Below, one piece after another: positions 1 to 10,347 of a stretch of DNA of 64,000 bases. Made by a program: the position numbers and the translations under genes. The stretch comes from Mariannaea sp. PMI_226 (Eukaryota > Ascomycota > Sordariomycetes > Hypocreales > Nectriaceae): NCBI GenBank assembly GCA_024336345.1, contig JANFOG010000019.1:425189-489188 (forward strand), written 5' to 3'. The notes beneath the pieces were generated by a model that was not told where the DNA came from, searched no databases, and saw only the letters and a list, made by a program, of their open reading frames with translations. Numbering within the stretch: position 1 is the first letter of the stretch; each line of letters begins with the position of its first letter.

Positions 1-759
1 GGAGACTCTCGGGGAGGCGGCTGCTGAGATCTACTAATTGGCCAGACAGCAACACAAATCTACTCGGCGCGTGGTCCTTGATTGGGGGCTTGTGTGCTTG
101 CTAAAATAAACAGTCATCGGATGCATTCCCAGCACTGATCAACTCCAAGATACAGAAGCGCGATTAAACTGGGCGACGTATACGAGTGTGCGACTAAGCG
201 CCCGCTCTCCTGGACAACTACATTAACCTCACTTTACCAGTATCGCGCTTGTCTGATGCTAAAATAAACCGGCATAGGATTTAAAGAAACCTTTATGGTT
301 AACTCCAGGTTTATTGCTACCAGTATTGCTCATTTGCTTAAATTAGCTCTTACTGTGTTAATTTAAGCAATAATGCCAAAGACGACTTGAAACTGCAGCT
401 GCACCAAAAATATAATGATTACGGAGGCGGGACTTGGTATATGCTTCGCGGAGATTCTTATTGTTGAAAATTATAGTTAATTTCTCACTGGCGAATGACA
501 CTTTATAGTTCTGACTATTATGCGAAATCTAGAGCAATTGCTGAGATACCCGTTGTTTAGACATGTTGTTCAGGCTATTGTGGCTTTTTTTTTCTTGCTG
601 CTTGGAAATATCTTTTAGCCTTGACTTTCTCAGGATTTTCCTCGTAGGCATAGAATTTTCAGACAAATAAGAATGACTACGGCGGCTCGCTAAATTAGTG
701 AGGCAGTTAATCGCAAAGAGGGGCGAGATAGCCCAGGAGATCGGTAAAGCAGCACACAG
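1..759. other. No gene seen; one hairpin
   Basis: No reading frame here has recognisable protein features. The only structure is an inverted repeat of 12 bases (TTGCTTAAATTA at 334-345, its exact complement at 359-370) with a 13-base loop. The stretch lies outside the Mutator-like element that follows. Confidence 0.5.
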
Positions 760-833
760 GTTTAATTAAGGGAATTGATAGAGCGGCATGACGGTTTTGA
801 TACAGAGGCATGACCTTACAGCGGCATGACTTT
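760..833 (+). repeat. MULE left terminal inverted repeat
   Basis: This is an exact reverse complement of 2287-2360 over 74 bases. It contains the short motif GGCATGAC three times, a possible array of transposase binding sites. Confidence 0.95.
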
Positions 834-1038
834 ATATAACATTCAATTGGTCAGTTCTTCGCGGACCCATAAATACTTCCTGACGAACCCAGTGTGACCA
901 GCTCTCTTAACATAACCTTATTCTTACCTCAAGCTCTCCCAGTGCTCAAGAACTTGGCATAGTAGGGTATCTCAAGAGGTCTCGTTTTGAATGGAAAATT
1001 CTTGCTCTGTTTATTGCTCAGGAAACACGTCTAACGCT

Positions 1039-1977
1039 CTACTCTCTGACTACTATAGAAGGAAGTATATTTTGATCGCTGTCAACTAGCTCCCATTGAC
1101 TCCTCGTCCTCCGGATGCTAGGTTGTATCCTCCGACCGCTAGCACGGACTCCTGTTGTTCGTCCAGATCCGAGGGTGGCTGACTGACTTCGTGTCTGACA
1201 CTGAGTCGATATGCTGCTTACCTCACTATTGGCCTGCGTGTTACTATGCTGGCTTGCTTCCAACGAGACCCTGGTGAGTGTAGATTTATTGACGATTCGC
1301 GGCGGCCGACCTCGCTTACGGCCTGCTGGCTGTCTTGCTGCTAGGCTGGTCAGTTGACTGACGGTTTGGCTGCTCCCGCCGATGGCCATTCTCGAAGGCA
1401 CAGGCTGCGCGGTATTCTTGGGTCTGCCACGTAGAGCAGTGGCAATCCTAGGATCAAGAATCCGTCGGTATGGATCTTGGGATGATGAATCTCGTAGTCG
1501 CCAATGTGGATGGACATCATATCTAGTGAAAGACGTTGCAGATCCCAGCTTCGCATAGACTTTATGACAACAAGGGACCCCAAGCTCGATAGAAACCGAG
1601 CAGTCATCGTTACAGTCTGAGAGAGGCTCTGGAAAGGGATTCTTCCCGGTAGGCATCGCCTTACGAGCAATACGATATTGCTTGTTGATCAACCCAAGCG
1701 CCTTCGATGAAATCACTGTTTGTAGATCACCTAGGTAGTCTCCATTTGATCCTAGATATTCACGGGCAGTAAGAACCTCATCCTGTGCGCAGGCATCCTT
1801 GAAGTCACGTTCTTGATCTTTCATCATGTCCTGCATTGCCTCGACGAGTCGATACAAGTGGCTCATGCCGTTCAAGAGATAGCTCTTGATGCTGTTGTTG
1901 CTTGCCTCTGTTCCGAAGGTGACGCGGATACCAAAGTTGCGATGCTTGCTGCGGAACTGCTTGCAGAGTTCGGTCAA
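1039..1977 (-). pseudogene. MULE transposase, C-terminal remnant (312 codons)
   Basis: The frame begins in the conserved post-catalytic region (TEASNN followed by IKSYLLNG, about residues 23-37). It continues through a SWIM-type zinc finger (C122, C126, then C136/C137 and H138 in the CxH arrangement) and the usual HPHWRLRD block near 157-163. It ends in a basic tail with an AT-hook (RGRPPR, 222-227) and a second AT-hook-like RGRP at 183-186. Full-length MULE transposases run to roughly 700-900 residues, and the DDE catalytic domain is absent. The methionine used as start is probably internal to the original protein. It could bind DNA or the element ends but should not catalyse transposition. 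Confidence 0.8.
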
Positions 1978-2286
1978 TTTACGAGTAAAGGAGGGCTAAA
2001 ACTGGCTTGTCGGCTTGTTCGCTGTCGTTTTTCACGGTGTATTTGATTGCTAGGGCTTAAGCTTCGCGGCCTACGAAGGCCTATACGTCGTTCTACTGCA
2101 GGGGAAGACATTATGGAAGTGATAAAAGATATGAGGTCAAGGCCTGGGAACGCGCCTGAAGTTATTACGGCTGGTTCGGAGCTAAGGTCGAAAAAATGTG
2201 GAGAGCTAAAGCTGTAATACTTTTAGTGTAGGGGGCAGAATCCATAATCTACTAACAATTAAAAATTTAGCGAATCAAAGCCCGTG

Positions 2287-2360
2287 AAAGTCATGCCGCT
2301 GTAAGGTCATGCCTCTGTATCAAAACCGTCATGCCGCTCTATCAATTCCCTTAATTAAAC
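2287..2360 (-). repeat. MULE right terminal inverted repeat
   Basis: Exact reverse complement of 760-833. Outside it the flanks share nothing beyond the palindromic TTAATTAA. Confidence 0.95.
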
Positions 2361-3218
2361 GGCAATAAGAAAAGGTCAAGGAATAGTAGACAAAGTTTAA
2401 ATTGTGCCATGTTATGCCTAGATAGTTTAAAAGTGAAAATGTTAGCAATGGAAATCACAGGCCGGACCAGGAAAAGCGAAAAGGTGTCAGTTTCTGTATT
2501 GATGGGTGAAGCTTCTCAAATGATACTGTATAACGCTACCAAGGCTCTGAGTTAAAAACGGAACGGTGCCATGGTGCTGGGTCGAGCATTTACGCAAATC
2601 CTTCCAGCCCCAGATGCACCTGGATCTATTAATACCTTGTTTTGGTCAGCATATCTAACCAGTTGGGGTCAAACTAACACCTATGGCAACCTTGTAAGGC
2701 TCTGGAACCAGTCTAAGGCTCATTTCCCAACAAACAAAGTCCATGGGCGGGGTGGCTAACCAGATGGGTAGCCTATCTAGGCATGGTGTAGTCGGTGTAG
2801 TTCATGCAGAAAGGGTGTCAGACTCGCAACACACGTGACGACCTGAGTTGTCAGACTTGTGAATTAGATGAATGTCACAAGGCGAAAATGAGGATATTCT
2901 TGAGGGGCCCGTATCAGGCTAATCAATTCAACGAAGCTTCCTCTGTTCAATCTGATGATCTTTATGATCTTGATGACCTTGAGGTTTCCGCTTTTTTACC
3001 CCGCTTTCTTAGTCATCTCGGCAGAACCTGCCTTCTTCGTCTGACAGCTGGCGTCATCATGTGACTTGAAGGAGGGGTTAAAAGGCAAAAATGCCCCCGA
3101 TGACAACATCAACGAAGATCATCAACATAACAATAATACAGACCATTTGATCAATTGAATATCCTCATTTTGATGCCTCAAGCATCGTCTATTTCCCGTG
3201 ATTTCTGCTACACCCGGT
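2361..3218. other. No supported gene
   Basis: Two short open frames (2571-2759 and 2804-3064, plus strand) show no family features, no intron-exon structure and no clear start context. They are probably chance frames or the eroded 5' part of the HET-type gene downstream. Confidence 0.4.
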
Positions 3219-4128
3219 CGCGTGGTCCTGGACCGATATTTCCCGGGCTGCGAGTCCAACAATAATACTAGACACATGTATTTGGATTGCAAACATGGTA
3301 TTATGGCTGAGGATGGTCGCTTCTGGGAGGATTGATACTACGAATTGAACCAAATTAAAGAAGGGGCAGATCCTGCGACGCTAAGAGATCTATGGGCCTA
3401 CGGCGAGCGAAAGTTGACATAGGCAATGGACAGCCAACGGCTACGAGCGGGTTAGCCCGATTATTTGGGACACAAATTTGCAGCGCAATATGTAGCAGAA
3501 CTATAGAGCGACGTTCTCATTCAGGAACTGGCATGGGTGAGTTTGGAAAGTAGGGCACCCACCTCAACCAACGAGTATACCGGGCTGAGCTGGAGCTACG
3601 TCAGTTATGGTGGTTGAGTATCAAATCGTTCCGAAATAGGGTGGAAGGATGTTGCCAAGGTTAAGAACTGGCATGTCGATCTAAAGAATGAAGAAAACCC
3701 TTTTGGAGAAGTCAAGAATGCCTGGATATGTATTTACAGGCCTCTTGTTTACCTCCCACCCTGTGAGGGGGGTTTCTAGATCCCTCATAAGGCTCGATGA
3801 AAACGGCGTCCCTTCATATCTACAAGTGCGCACGAAGCACTCTGAAGAGCCAGAGGGGATATGGGCCAGAACAGAGTTAAGGGGGTGGAGTGAGAGGGAT
3901 GTACAATTATTTGTACTAGGTGGCTATTTGCAGGCGGAAGAAGAAACTCTGGGTGATGGAGCTCAAGCAGCTAGCACACCTAATACGTGTTTCGGGCTTC
4001 TTGTGAATAAGGTAGGGGATAACCAGGACTGGGAAATGAAGACGGTTGGGAGGGCGAATGTAGGTGGTATGGAACTAATAAAGATCATATCAGATAGAGA
4101 TCGCTGGAGGACCATAACCTTGGTTTAA
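3219..4128 (+). pseudogene. HET-type (heterokaryon incompatibility) protein, decayed C-terminal part
   Basis: In one frame from 3219 to about 3778 the conceptual product follows the typical region downstream of a HET domain. It has a charged stretch ending in GERKLT, then a YVAEL-stop-SDVL block, an SWSYVS block like the usual SWSWAS motif, and NPFGEVKNAW like the usual DPFG-V segment. The frame contains six or more stop codons (TGA and TAG). A one-base shift then leads into an open frame at 3688-4128 that ends in a basic ITLV tail of the kind HET proteins often have. The HET domain proper is missing or unrecognisable upstream. HET proteins trigger cell death on contact with a non-self partner; this one cannot be made intact. 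Confidence 0.6.
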
Positions 4129-4753
4129 ATAACTTGCTATAGGTTTGGCTTTTGATATGTCACATAGGCTAGGGGCAACTTCAAGGCACAGAAGGTCTTG
4201 ATTTCTAGCTATAGAAAGGTCCTACAGCAGGCTATTTATCTTCTATGGATGGGGCTGTCTATAGGGGCTTGAGCCCTGTAAGGTTTCACTGAAGCTGTTG
4301 TTATAGGCTGTGTTTCACTTACACAGGTCATAGCTGGCGATGCCCTCACCGCTCCAGCAGGCTTGATATGACCGCTATTTGACAGGTAACACATACTTGC
4401 CTGTCGTCGACTTGTTCTATTCTACAATAAGTAGACAGACGATACAGTCATCCCGTTTTCCATTCGGCTATTTATCCACTGAGGCTCCAGAAGGAGGCTG
4501 TTGGCATGAGCGTTCGACTACACTCAATATGACAGCACATTACGAACCAGTGGATATAGTTGGTACAATTATCAGCAGGCGAAAATACATCTATCCAGAA
4601 GGAATTGCATTGCTAAATGCAGACCTTATAAGTCGGATACTTGTGAGAAAGTGCCAGTGACCCAGTGCCACCCTTGGACAAACGCAGAAGCACTCAAATT
4701 TAAAATCTAACTATATTCGCTGCCACTCGGCTGCGATTCAGGCTCGCGTATCA
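4129..4753. other. No supported gene
   Basis: A 93-codon plus-strand frame (4379-4660) has no recognisable features. The right end is the 3' flank of the minus-strand regulator that follows. Confidence 0.4.
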
Positions 4754-6130
4754 TCAGCAATTCTGACAAGCAGACTGAACTGTCTGGATTCGCCAGAGGG
4801 CACTCGAGCTCAAACCAGTGAAAATAGCCCGATAGAACGAGCTGTCAAGAATTGTGTATGCTAGGGCGCGCTGTTCGCTTGACGGACTCTGCAACGCCAC
4901 GATAGTCAAAGGTGCGCACATTCGGAGGTAAATCCAGCCTCTACGCTTCTGTGAAAGATATGAGAAGCAGTTGAGGACTCTCTGACTATTAATTTCTCTG
5001 CCCGGATCCGTGTCAGGGCAGTCAACGACTGATAAGCGTACGCAGGAGAGAAGAATCCAGGCCGCCGAGAAATAGGCCATTGTGAAAGCAGTAACTGCGT
5101 CAGGGTATTGATGACTACTGTGGGAGGAGAATTCGATAGGTGCACCCCATTGACCTTGCTCTGCTTGATATTCGACCCACAGGTTGTTGATCCTGCTGCT
5201 GATGACGGTATAACTGGCAATTGCATCATCCCGACTATGATTTCGTGAGAGCACTTTCTGGAGACCAAAAAGCTCTACAACAAGTTTGTCAACCACTGGC
5301 TGATAATTGTCTGCCTGGAACCAAGGTAAACCTGCCCAGTTACACTCATCTAAGATTGAATCTCGATGAGACCTGGGTGCGGCGGTTACAGCAAACAGCT
5401 GAGGCATCATTAGCAGTGCATTATAGGGATGTCGGTAGGCAATACAAACACTTTGGTGTTGTACATGAACAGCGACCTGTCTGAGGATCGCAATGTGTTC
5501 GGGCTCAGTTCCCATTGAAGCTAACATTTTCCAGCAAGCTGTGAGGTGGACAAAGTATGAAACGGAATTTGTAGGCCAAATCGCCTCGAAAAGTGACAGG
5601 AGTGCAGAAGTGCAGATCTTGGATACGGTCGGTTCCTCAGACGGCCGAGACATGGCGCTAATATATCGAGATAGCGCCTGTCCATATAACTGGCAAGCTT
5701 CCATAAGAACTGTATAGTTCTTGGAGTTCACACCGCAGAACGCCGTAGCGGCTGCTTGGAGAGCAAGGTCTAGAGTGGGTCTAGCCTCGCCCCGAGAGAC
5801 ATCACCAAGCTCGTGAAGCCAGGGTCGGTTTGATGGCCCCTGATTGCGGGTAGCAATGAAGTATACGAAATGGGAAACGAGAGCCATTGAAATGAAGACT
5901 TTGGGTGACGGCTGGGAGCTCATGGCGAGAGTTTTGCTTCGTGTAGACGGCTTTGATGTCCCTTGGTGACGTGTCATTACAGCCCTGGTCTCATCAAGGA
6001 TAATTGGCCCTTGAATTGGGCCCGAACACCATCGATTGCCGAGAAGGCACTGCCGACAAGTAGGTAGGGCAGCATCGCATCCGATACGTCTTTGTCGGCA
6101 GGCTTGGCACCCAAGGCTCCACCGAGGCAT
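4754..6130 (-). CDS. Zn(II)2Cys6 fungal transcription factor
   Basis: The single-exon frame encodes 458 residues. The N-terminus has a complete binuclear zinc cluster, C8-x2-C11-x6-C18-x6-C25-x2-C28-x6-C35, with the usual RQRRIGCD basic stretch after the second cysteine, expected to bind CGG-type DNA half-sites. The rest is largely helical, with the LAL, LFE and ACW-type segments of the fungal regulator middle domain, and is typical in length for the short class that starts almost directly with the cluster. No coiled-coil linker stands out. The start is fixed because the cluster begins at residue 8. Neighbours are broken genes and transposons, so no target cluster is evident. It is the only intact regulator in the window. 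Confidence 0.88.
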   Translation of the reverse strand: MPRWSLGCQACRQRRIGCDAALPTCRQCLLGNRWCSGPIQGPIILDETRAVMTRHQGTSKPSTRSKTLAMSSQPSPKVFISMALVSHFVYFIATRNQGPSNRPWLHELGDVSRGEARPTLDLALQAAATAFCGVNSKNYTVLMEACQLYGQALSRYISAMSRPSEEPTVSKICTSALLSLFEAIWPTNSVSYFVHLTACWKMLASMGTEPEHIAILRQVAVHVQHQSVCIAYRHPYNALLMMPQLFAVTAAPRSHRDSILDECNWAGLPWFQADNYQPVVDKLVVELFGLQKVLSRNHSRDDAIASYTVISSRINNLWVEYQAEQGQWGAPIEFSSHSSHQYPDAVTAFTMAYFSAAWILLSCVRLSVVDCPDTDPGREINSQRVLNCFSYLSQKRRGWIYLRMCAPLTIVALQSPSSEQRALAYTILDSSFYRAIFTGLSSSALWRIQTVQSACQNC

Positions 6131-6863
6131 GTTATGATCTGCAAATAGAATAATTGAGTGGTAGACGATGCATGAAGAAACTTGTGTCGAAGTTCAATCC
6201 TTCGGTCTGGGAGCTTCCACATTATTACGACTTATTTCACCATGTGACAGCTGACAGCCGCCCAAGTAAGCTGACCAACCAGAAGCAGAAGGCCCCCACA
6301 TTCAGGTGCTAGTAGGGAAAAAAGTCAAAGTTAAAATCCGCCTTCGCCAGCTGTATCGCCTTATTATTGGCAGATCCGCTCCAAATGAGTAATGAAGTTA
6401 TAACAAGACAAGGAGGCAATAGGAAGAATAATTGGTTGACTTAATGATACCATCCGTCTCTATTCCTCTACCCGCCATCACGCAACACGCATAAAAATAC
6501 TAGCGTGTGATTGGTGGTGACGTTTCCGTATCCCTGGAGGCAGACGGAGGCCCTGCGTGGGAACTCATGACCATTTTAGACTCCATGGCCTGGCCCGGCC
6601 TGTGAGGCGCGTGAGGTGAGGGCTTGTGGTGGGTAACTTCCCTGAACGGTCGATAGCGACAACGTTGAAGTGTAGACCGTGCTTCATTGAGATCTTGGAA
6701 GGGGTCTGGATACCAGCAATAGACTAGTTTGACTTTGGTAATCGTAGAGTTGACTGAGAAAGATGCGGGAAAGGCATATGCAGACTGATGACCTGTTTCA
6801 TAGTCTTTGGTTCTTCGTTCTCATCACCAGCTGGAGACCCCACAATAGGGGTAATGATTGTCA
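6131..6863. other. Intergenic; promoter side of the Zn2Cys6 gene
   Basis: The minus-strand regulator is read away from this stretch, so its promoter must lie here, but no clear TATA box or repeated operator is visible. The tail of a minus-strand frame (6724-6863) looks like out-of-frame read-through of the neighbouring broken membrane-protein gene. Confidence 0.4.
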
Positions 6864-7170
6864 TCAGGACTGCCCTGTCACCATGGCATACCAACCGATG
6901 AGAGAGATCGTGCCATAAAGCAAACCATTCGTAATAAATGGAAAGAGCGTACGTGTAGAGCCAACGCCGTGAAATAGTGTGCCCTAAGTTGCGATAATGA
7001 AGCTCCAGAAAATGAATTCCATTGCGTTTTTCAAGTGTCATGAGGATAATGACGCGGAGTTCGAGAAAATTGTACGTGGCAATTGCCATATAGCAGGCGA
7101 AGAGAATAGCAATCAAGCCGGTAACTACAGGGCCTTTAGCCACGCCACTGTCGCCCGTAGTCTTCGTCAA
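6864..7170 (-). pseudogene. Integral membrane protein remnant (DUF7703-like)
   Basis: The first 63 codons from 7170 encode a short polar N-terminus, a long hydrophobic segment (about residues 15-33) and the block YNFLELRVIILMT. This recalls fungal seven-helix-like proteins I know as DUF7703. A one-base frameshift near 6980 then restores a second matching block, SLIGWYAMVTGQS, which ends at a stop at 6864. The rest of the usual 250-350 residue protein is missing. The family is assigned from two motifs remembered by eye. An unspliced intron is a less likely explanation for the shift. Confidence 0.45.
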
Positions 7171-7368
7171 GGTACGATCATATCAGGGAGACCAACAGGA
7201 CCTGAAAATTAATACTTGGTATTTGGCCTAGTGAAAGAGTGGCTGATTCTGCCATACGCATCATGGTGAACCCGAGCATCTGCTCTTTATGGTATTCTGT
7301 TCGGGAGACGGGAGACGTATGCTATGGAAGGAAGCAAAGGCGGGTAGTTTAGCACAGTATTTGTATGC

Positions 7369-7393
7369 AAAAAAAAAAAAAAAAAAAAAAAAA
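7369..7393. repeat. Poly(A) tract, 25 A
   Basis: An uninterrupted run of 25 A residues. No LINE or SINE body lies immediately upstream, so I read it as a simple homopolymer and not as a retroposon tail. Confidence 0.8.
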
Positions 7394-7717
7394 GATAGAA
7401 TGAGCCACAAATGGTCGAATCCCTTAATCATCCTCCAGGGGTTGCTGCGTTGTGCAATGCTGCTTGCCATCCCTGCAACGGACAGGAGACTGCATTGTAG
7501 GGATTGGCTATCCCGGGGGGGTGAGTTGGAAGTTGTAGTGTCCCGCCAGTAGCAATGATCTTTATCTTCTCGATCTACGAGGTAATTCTCTAGCTTTGTG
7601 TCTATCAGAATTCATTTAGCCCACAAATATACAAGTATATCCGTCTTTTATGATAAAGTTACACATAAGGGATAATAGTACTAACCAATTTCAATATGTT
7701 CAAGAACACTATAATGA

Positions 7718-7837
7718 TAATGTATATAAAAATAAATAATAACTAGCACTTACTTTATTATCAGATCCATATAAACCTATTAATATAAATAAAGGTGGTA
7801 ATATACTTTCAAAAAAGATATAGAACATCATTATATC
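7718..7837 (-). pseudogene. nad4: Nuclear copy of mitochondrial nad4 (NUMT fragment)
   Basis: Read on the minus strand, about 39 codons spell a conserved stretch of NADH dehydrogenase subunit 4, including FYIFFESILPPLFILIGLYG and the block ending YYLFLYTL. The DNA is very AT-rich (TTA leucine, ATA isoleucine), as in fungal mitochondrial genes, and unlike the nearby nuclear genes. After YTL the match stops. At the other side it ends at the first base of the hAT inverted repeat (7837). This is a mitochondrial DNA insertion, not a working gene. It may have been captured when a break at the transposon end was repaired. Confidence 0.8.
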
Positions 7838-7853
7838 CAGGGTTCAAATCCAT
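7837..7853 (+). repeat. hAT copy 1 left terminal inverted repeat
   Basis: CCAGGGTTCAAATCCAT, exact inverse of 12566-12582. Confidence 0.85.
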
Positions 7854-8221
7854 ACCACGAAATCCACATATGGATCCATAATGTGGATCCATATCCATTC
7901 CATTCCATTCCACGTGGGCTTCAGCATTTCCATATCCATACTACGGAGCCCCTTCTACATGTTCCACATATGGAAATTGTGGAAATGAATGGAAATTTTA
8001 GGTAGGGTTTGAAAATACCTGGATTTCCTTGCGAAATAGCGCATACCCTAAGTACTTTCTATCGCCCACAATAACACAATAACGACGATTTGCCACCCTG
8101 TTTTATATGAATATAAAGTTCAAGTAAGTCTATTCTGGGGGTTATTATCCTAAATCGAAATGGCCAGCTTCTATCATACCAAATCAACCACACCCATTCT
8201 AGAATGTACAGAAGAAGATAT

Positions 8222-8593
8222 TAAAGACTCTTTTAGCTCTACAAAGGCTAGACCTTGACGGAGAGAGACGGCCAAGTGCGTCAATGGGTATATCAGTTCG
8301 GCTACAATATCCAGCATGCCCAGAAGCAGGAATGTCAATAGGTGTGTTGCCTTTATATCAAACAAAAGAGGCCAAAGCCAAAAAGTTATATTATCAAAGG
8401 GTTGTAGAATGCTGAGGTTCATCTATATATAGACCATAATGGTATTATAGATCCGACAGGCAAGAGGCAAAGGCCTATAGTAGCATCTAAGAAAGCACAT
8501 CAGTCCATTGCAACAATCCTACAGTTGAACCCTAAGGAGCTAAAAGAATAAGATCTAATCAATATACTAATTAAATATTTTGACAAAACTATA
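8222..8593 (+). pseudogene. hAT transposase, N-terminal part (BED finger region)
   Basis: The decayed frame reads WVYQFGYNIQHAQ, then a CC-x2-CI pair, KRPKPKSY and HLYIDHNGI. This is the layout of the BED-type zinc finger at the start of fungal hAT transposases, followed by an SIAT-type segment and LINILIKYFD. TAG and TGA codons interrupt it. The coding sequence stops at the pogo insertion and resumes after 10456. Confidence 0.65.
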
Positions 8594-8635
8594 ACGTACA
8601 TGATAAGCGAGCTGGTCAGACAAGCGAGCTGGTCA
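8594..8635 (+). repeat. pogo left terminal inverted repeat
   Basis: 42 bases, exact inverse of 10412-10453. It starts ACGTACATGATAAGC and contains an internal 14-bp direct repeat. Confidence 0.95.
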
Positions 8636-8691
8636 AAAATCCCTCATATACATCACAAACCATTTGATCAAATGCTTCTCAACCATTAAAT

Positions 8692-10347
8692 ATGTCACAG
8701 CAAAATAATGAAGCAAAGATTCTTCTTGCCCTTCGTGCCTATCAAAATGACCCAAAATTAAGTCTCCGTCGCGCCGCAAGGGTCTACCAGGTCTCTTACA
8801 GTACCCTCCTCAATAGAGAGAATGGTATCTCTGCACGATGTGATACCATTCCCAATTCACGAAAGCTATCTAATCTAGAGGAAGATATCATTATTCAGTT
8901 TATCCTGGACCTAGATTCGCGAGGATTTCCCCCACGATTGCGTGGTGTTGAAGAAATGGCCGATCAATTGCTTGCTGATCGAAATGCATCACCTGTTGGC
9001 AAGCGCTGGGCTTCAAACTTCGTCAAACGCCACCCAGAGCTTAAAATGCGATTCTTTCGTAAATACAATTATAAAAGAGCTAAATGCGAAGATCCAAAGA
9101 TAATTAGTGATTGGTTTAGGCTTGTGACGAATGTAATAGGCAAGTTTGGCATTCGATCAGATGATATATATAACTTTGATGAGACTGGCTTTATGATGGG
9201 TGTTATTGCAAGTGGAATGGTTATAACAGGTGCAGAAAGGCGTTCAAACCCAAAATTGGTCCAGCCTGGAAATCGAGAATGGATTACAGCTATTCAAGCC
9301 ATTAACACAAGAGGCTGGGCGATCCCGCCATTTCTTATTGCCGCAGGCCAATATCATCTTACCAATTGGTATCAAGAAAGCAACCTCCCAGGCGATTGGG
9401 CTATTGCTACCACCCAAAATGGCTGGACCGATAATGCGACAGGTCTTGAGTGGCTAAAGCACTTCAATCATCATACAAGTAATCGATCAATTGGTCGCTA
9501 TCGTCTTCTTATCCTTAACGGGCATGAAAGTCATCATTCAGTCCAATTTGAGGAATATTGCAAAGACAATAAAATCGTCACACTTTGTATGCCACCTAAT
9601 TCATCTTATCTACTTCAGCCTCTCGACCTTTCATGCTTTGGGCCGCTCAAAACGGCATATGGGAAGGAAATAGAGCATTTGATCAGATGCTCTATTACCC
9701 ATATTTCAAAGTCTGACTTCTTCCCGGCCTTTTATAACGCACACAATGCTGCTATTACAGAAAGTAATATCAAGGCAGGTTTTAAAGGAGCCGGGCTTGA
9801 TCCTCTAGATCCAGAAAATGTTATATTAAAGCTTGATATGCGGCTACGGACTCCAACACCATTCGATCAAGAGCTTGAGCCTACTAGCCCTTGGGCCTTA
9901 AAGACTCTAAAGACTATTACTGAGACTAGCTCCCAGTCTGAGTACCTTGAAAGACGAATTAGAAGGCTTCAAAGCACCTCTCCAGAGTCTATTATTGAAG
10001 CATTACAATCACTTTCTAAAGGAACAAAGGCTATTATGCATGAGATGGTGTTAATGAAGGCTGAGATCCGGGATCTTCGACAAGCAAATGAGATACTTAG
10101 CAAACGGCACAGATCAAAAAGGACTAGGCTACAAGATGGAGGGATAATGACAGTAGAGGCAGGAAGGGAAGCAATCGATCAAATGGAAGCCGATGCGCAA
10201 ATACAGGCGGAAATATTGCAAAGTGGTGGTCGAGGGAAGTCGGCGCGATCGGGCGGAAGGCGCTGTGGGACTTGCGGCAAGACTGGTCATAACGCAAGGA
10301 CATGTCAGGTAGTTATTGAGACCTCTGAGGAAGAGGATAGCGATTAG
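8692..10347 (+). CDS. pogo-family transposase, probably catalytically dead
   Basis: The 551-residue protein has the expected order: a psq-type helix-turn-helix (about 8-50), a CENP-B-type DNA-binding helix-turn-helix (about 55-125), a DDE_1 catalytic domain (about 155-340), a charged helical region, and a CCHC zinc knuckle near the C-terminus (CGTCGKTGHNARTC). The first catalytic Asp is D163 in NFDETGF and the third is D312 in LLQPLD. The second position, normally Asp in the LILDGH motif, is Asn276 (AAC at 9517-9519), which should abolish cutting. The change is a G-to-A in a TGA context, i.e. C-to-T at CpA on the other strand, the RIP signature. Spacing is DD35D. No introns or stops. The start lies 98 bases inside the left end. 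Confidence 0.93.
   Translation: MSQQNNEAKILLALRAYQNDPKLSLRRAARVYQVSYSTLLNRENGISARCDTIPNSRKLSNLEEDIIIQFILDLDSRGFPPRLRGVEEMADQLLADRNASPVGKRWASNFVKRHPELKMRFFRKYNYKRAKCEDPKIISDWFRLVTNVIGKFGIRSDDIYNFDETGFMMGVIASGMVITGAERRSNPKLVQPGNREWITAIQAINTRGWAIPPFLIAAGQYHLTNWYQESNLPGDWAIATTQNGWTDNATGLEWLKHFNHHTSNRSIGRYRLLILNGHESHHSVQFEEYCKDNKIVTLCMPPNSSYLLQPLDLSCFGPLKTAYGKEIEHLIRCSITHISKSDFFPAFYNAHNAAITESNIKAGFKGAGLDPLDPENVILKLDMRLRTPTPFDQELEPTSPWALKTLKTITETSSQSEYLERRIRRLQSTSPESIIEALQSLSKGTKAIMHEMVLMKAEIRDLRQANEILSKRHRSKRTRLQDGGIMTVEAGREAIDQMEADAQIQAEILQSGGRGKSARSGGRRCGTCGKTGHNARTCQVVIETSEEEDSD

Larger units (their letters stand above)
760..2360 (-). mobile_element. Mutator-like (MULE) DNA transposon, internally deleted
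   Basis: A 1.6-kb element is bounded by perfect 74-bp inverted repeats (760-833 and 2287-2360). Between them lies a minus-strand reading frame that matches only the C-terminal part of a MULE transposase. There is too little room between the frame's start (1977) and the right repeat (2287) for the usual zinc-finger and DDE catalytic regions, so this is an internally deleted, non-autonomous derivative. Each repeat ends outward in the palindrome TTAATTAA, so the 8 bp next to GGGAATTG can be read either as target duplication or as part of the repeat. The perfect repeats suggest fairly recent mobilisation, presumably in trans. Confidence 0.85.

Noticed and set aside
7369..7393. Poly(A) tract as a possible retroposon tail
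   Set aside because: No retroposon body or target duplication adjoins it, and the LINEs here do not use poly(A).
7261..7552. Frames reading through the poly(A) tract (Lys or Phe runs)
   Set aside because: Kept open only by the homopolymer.
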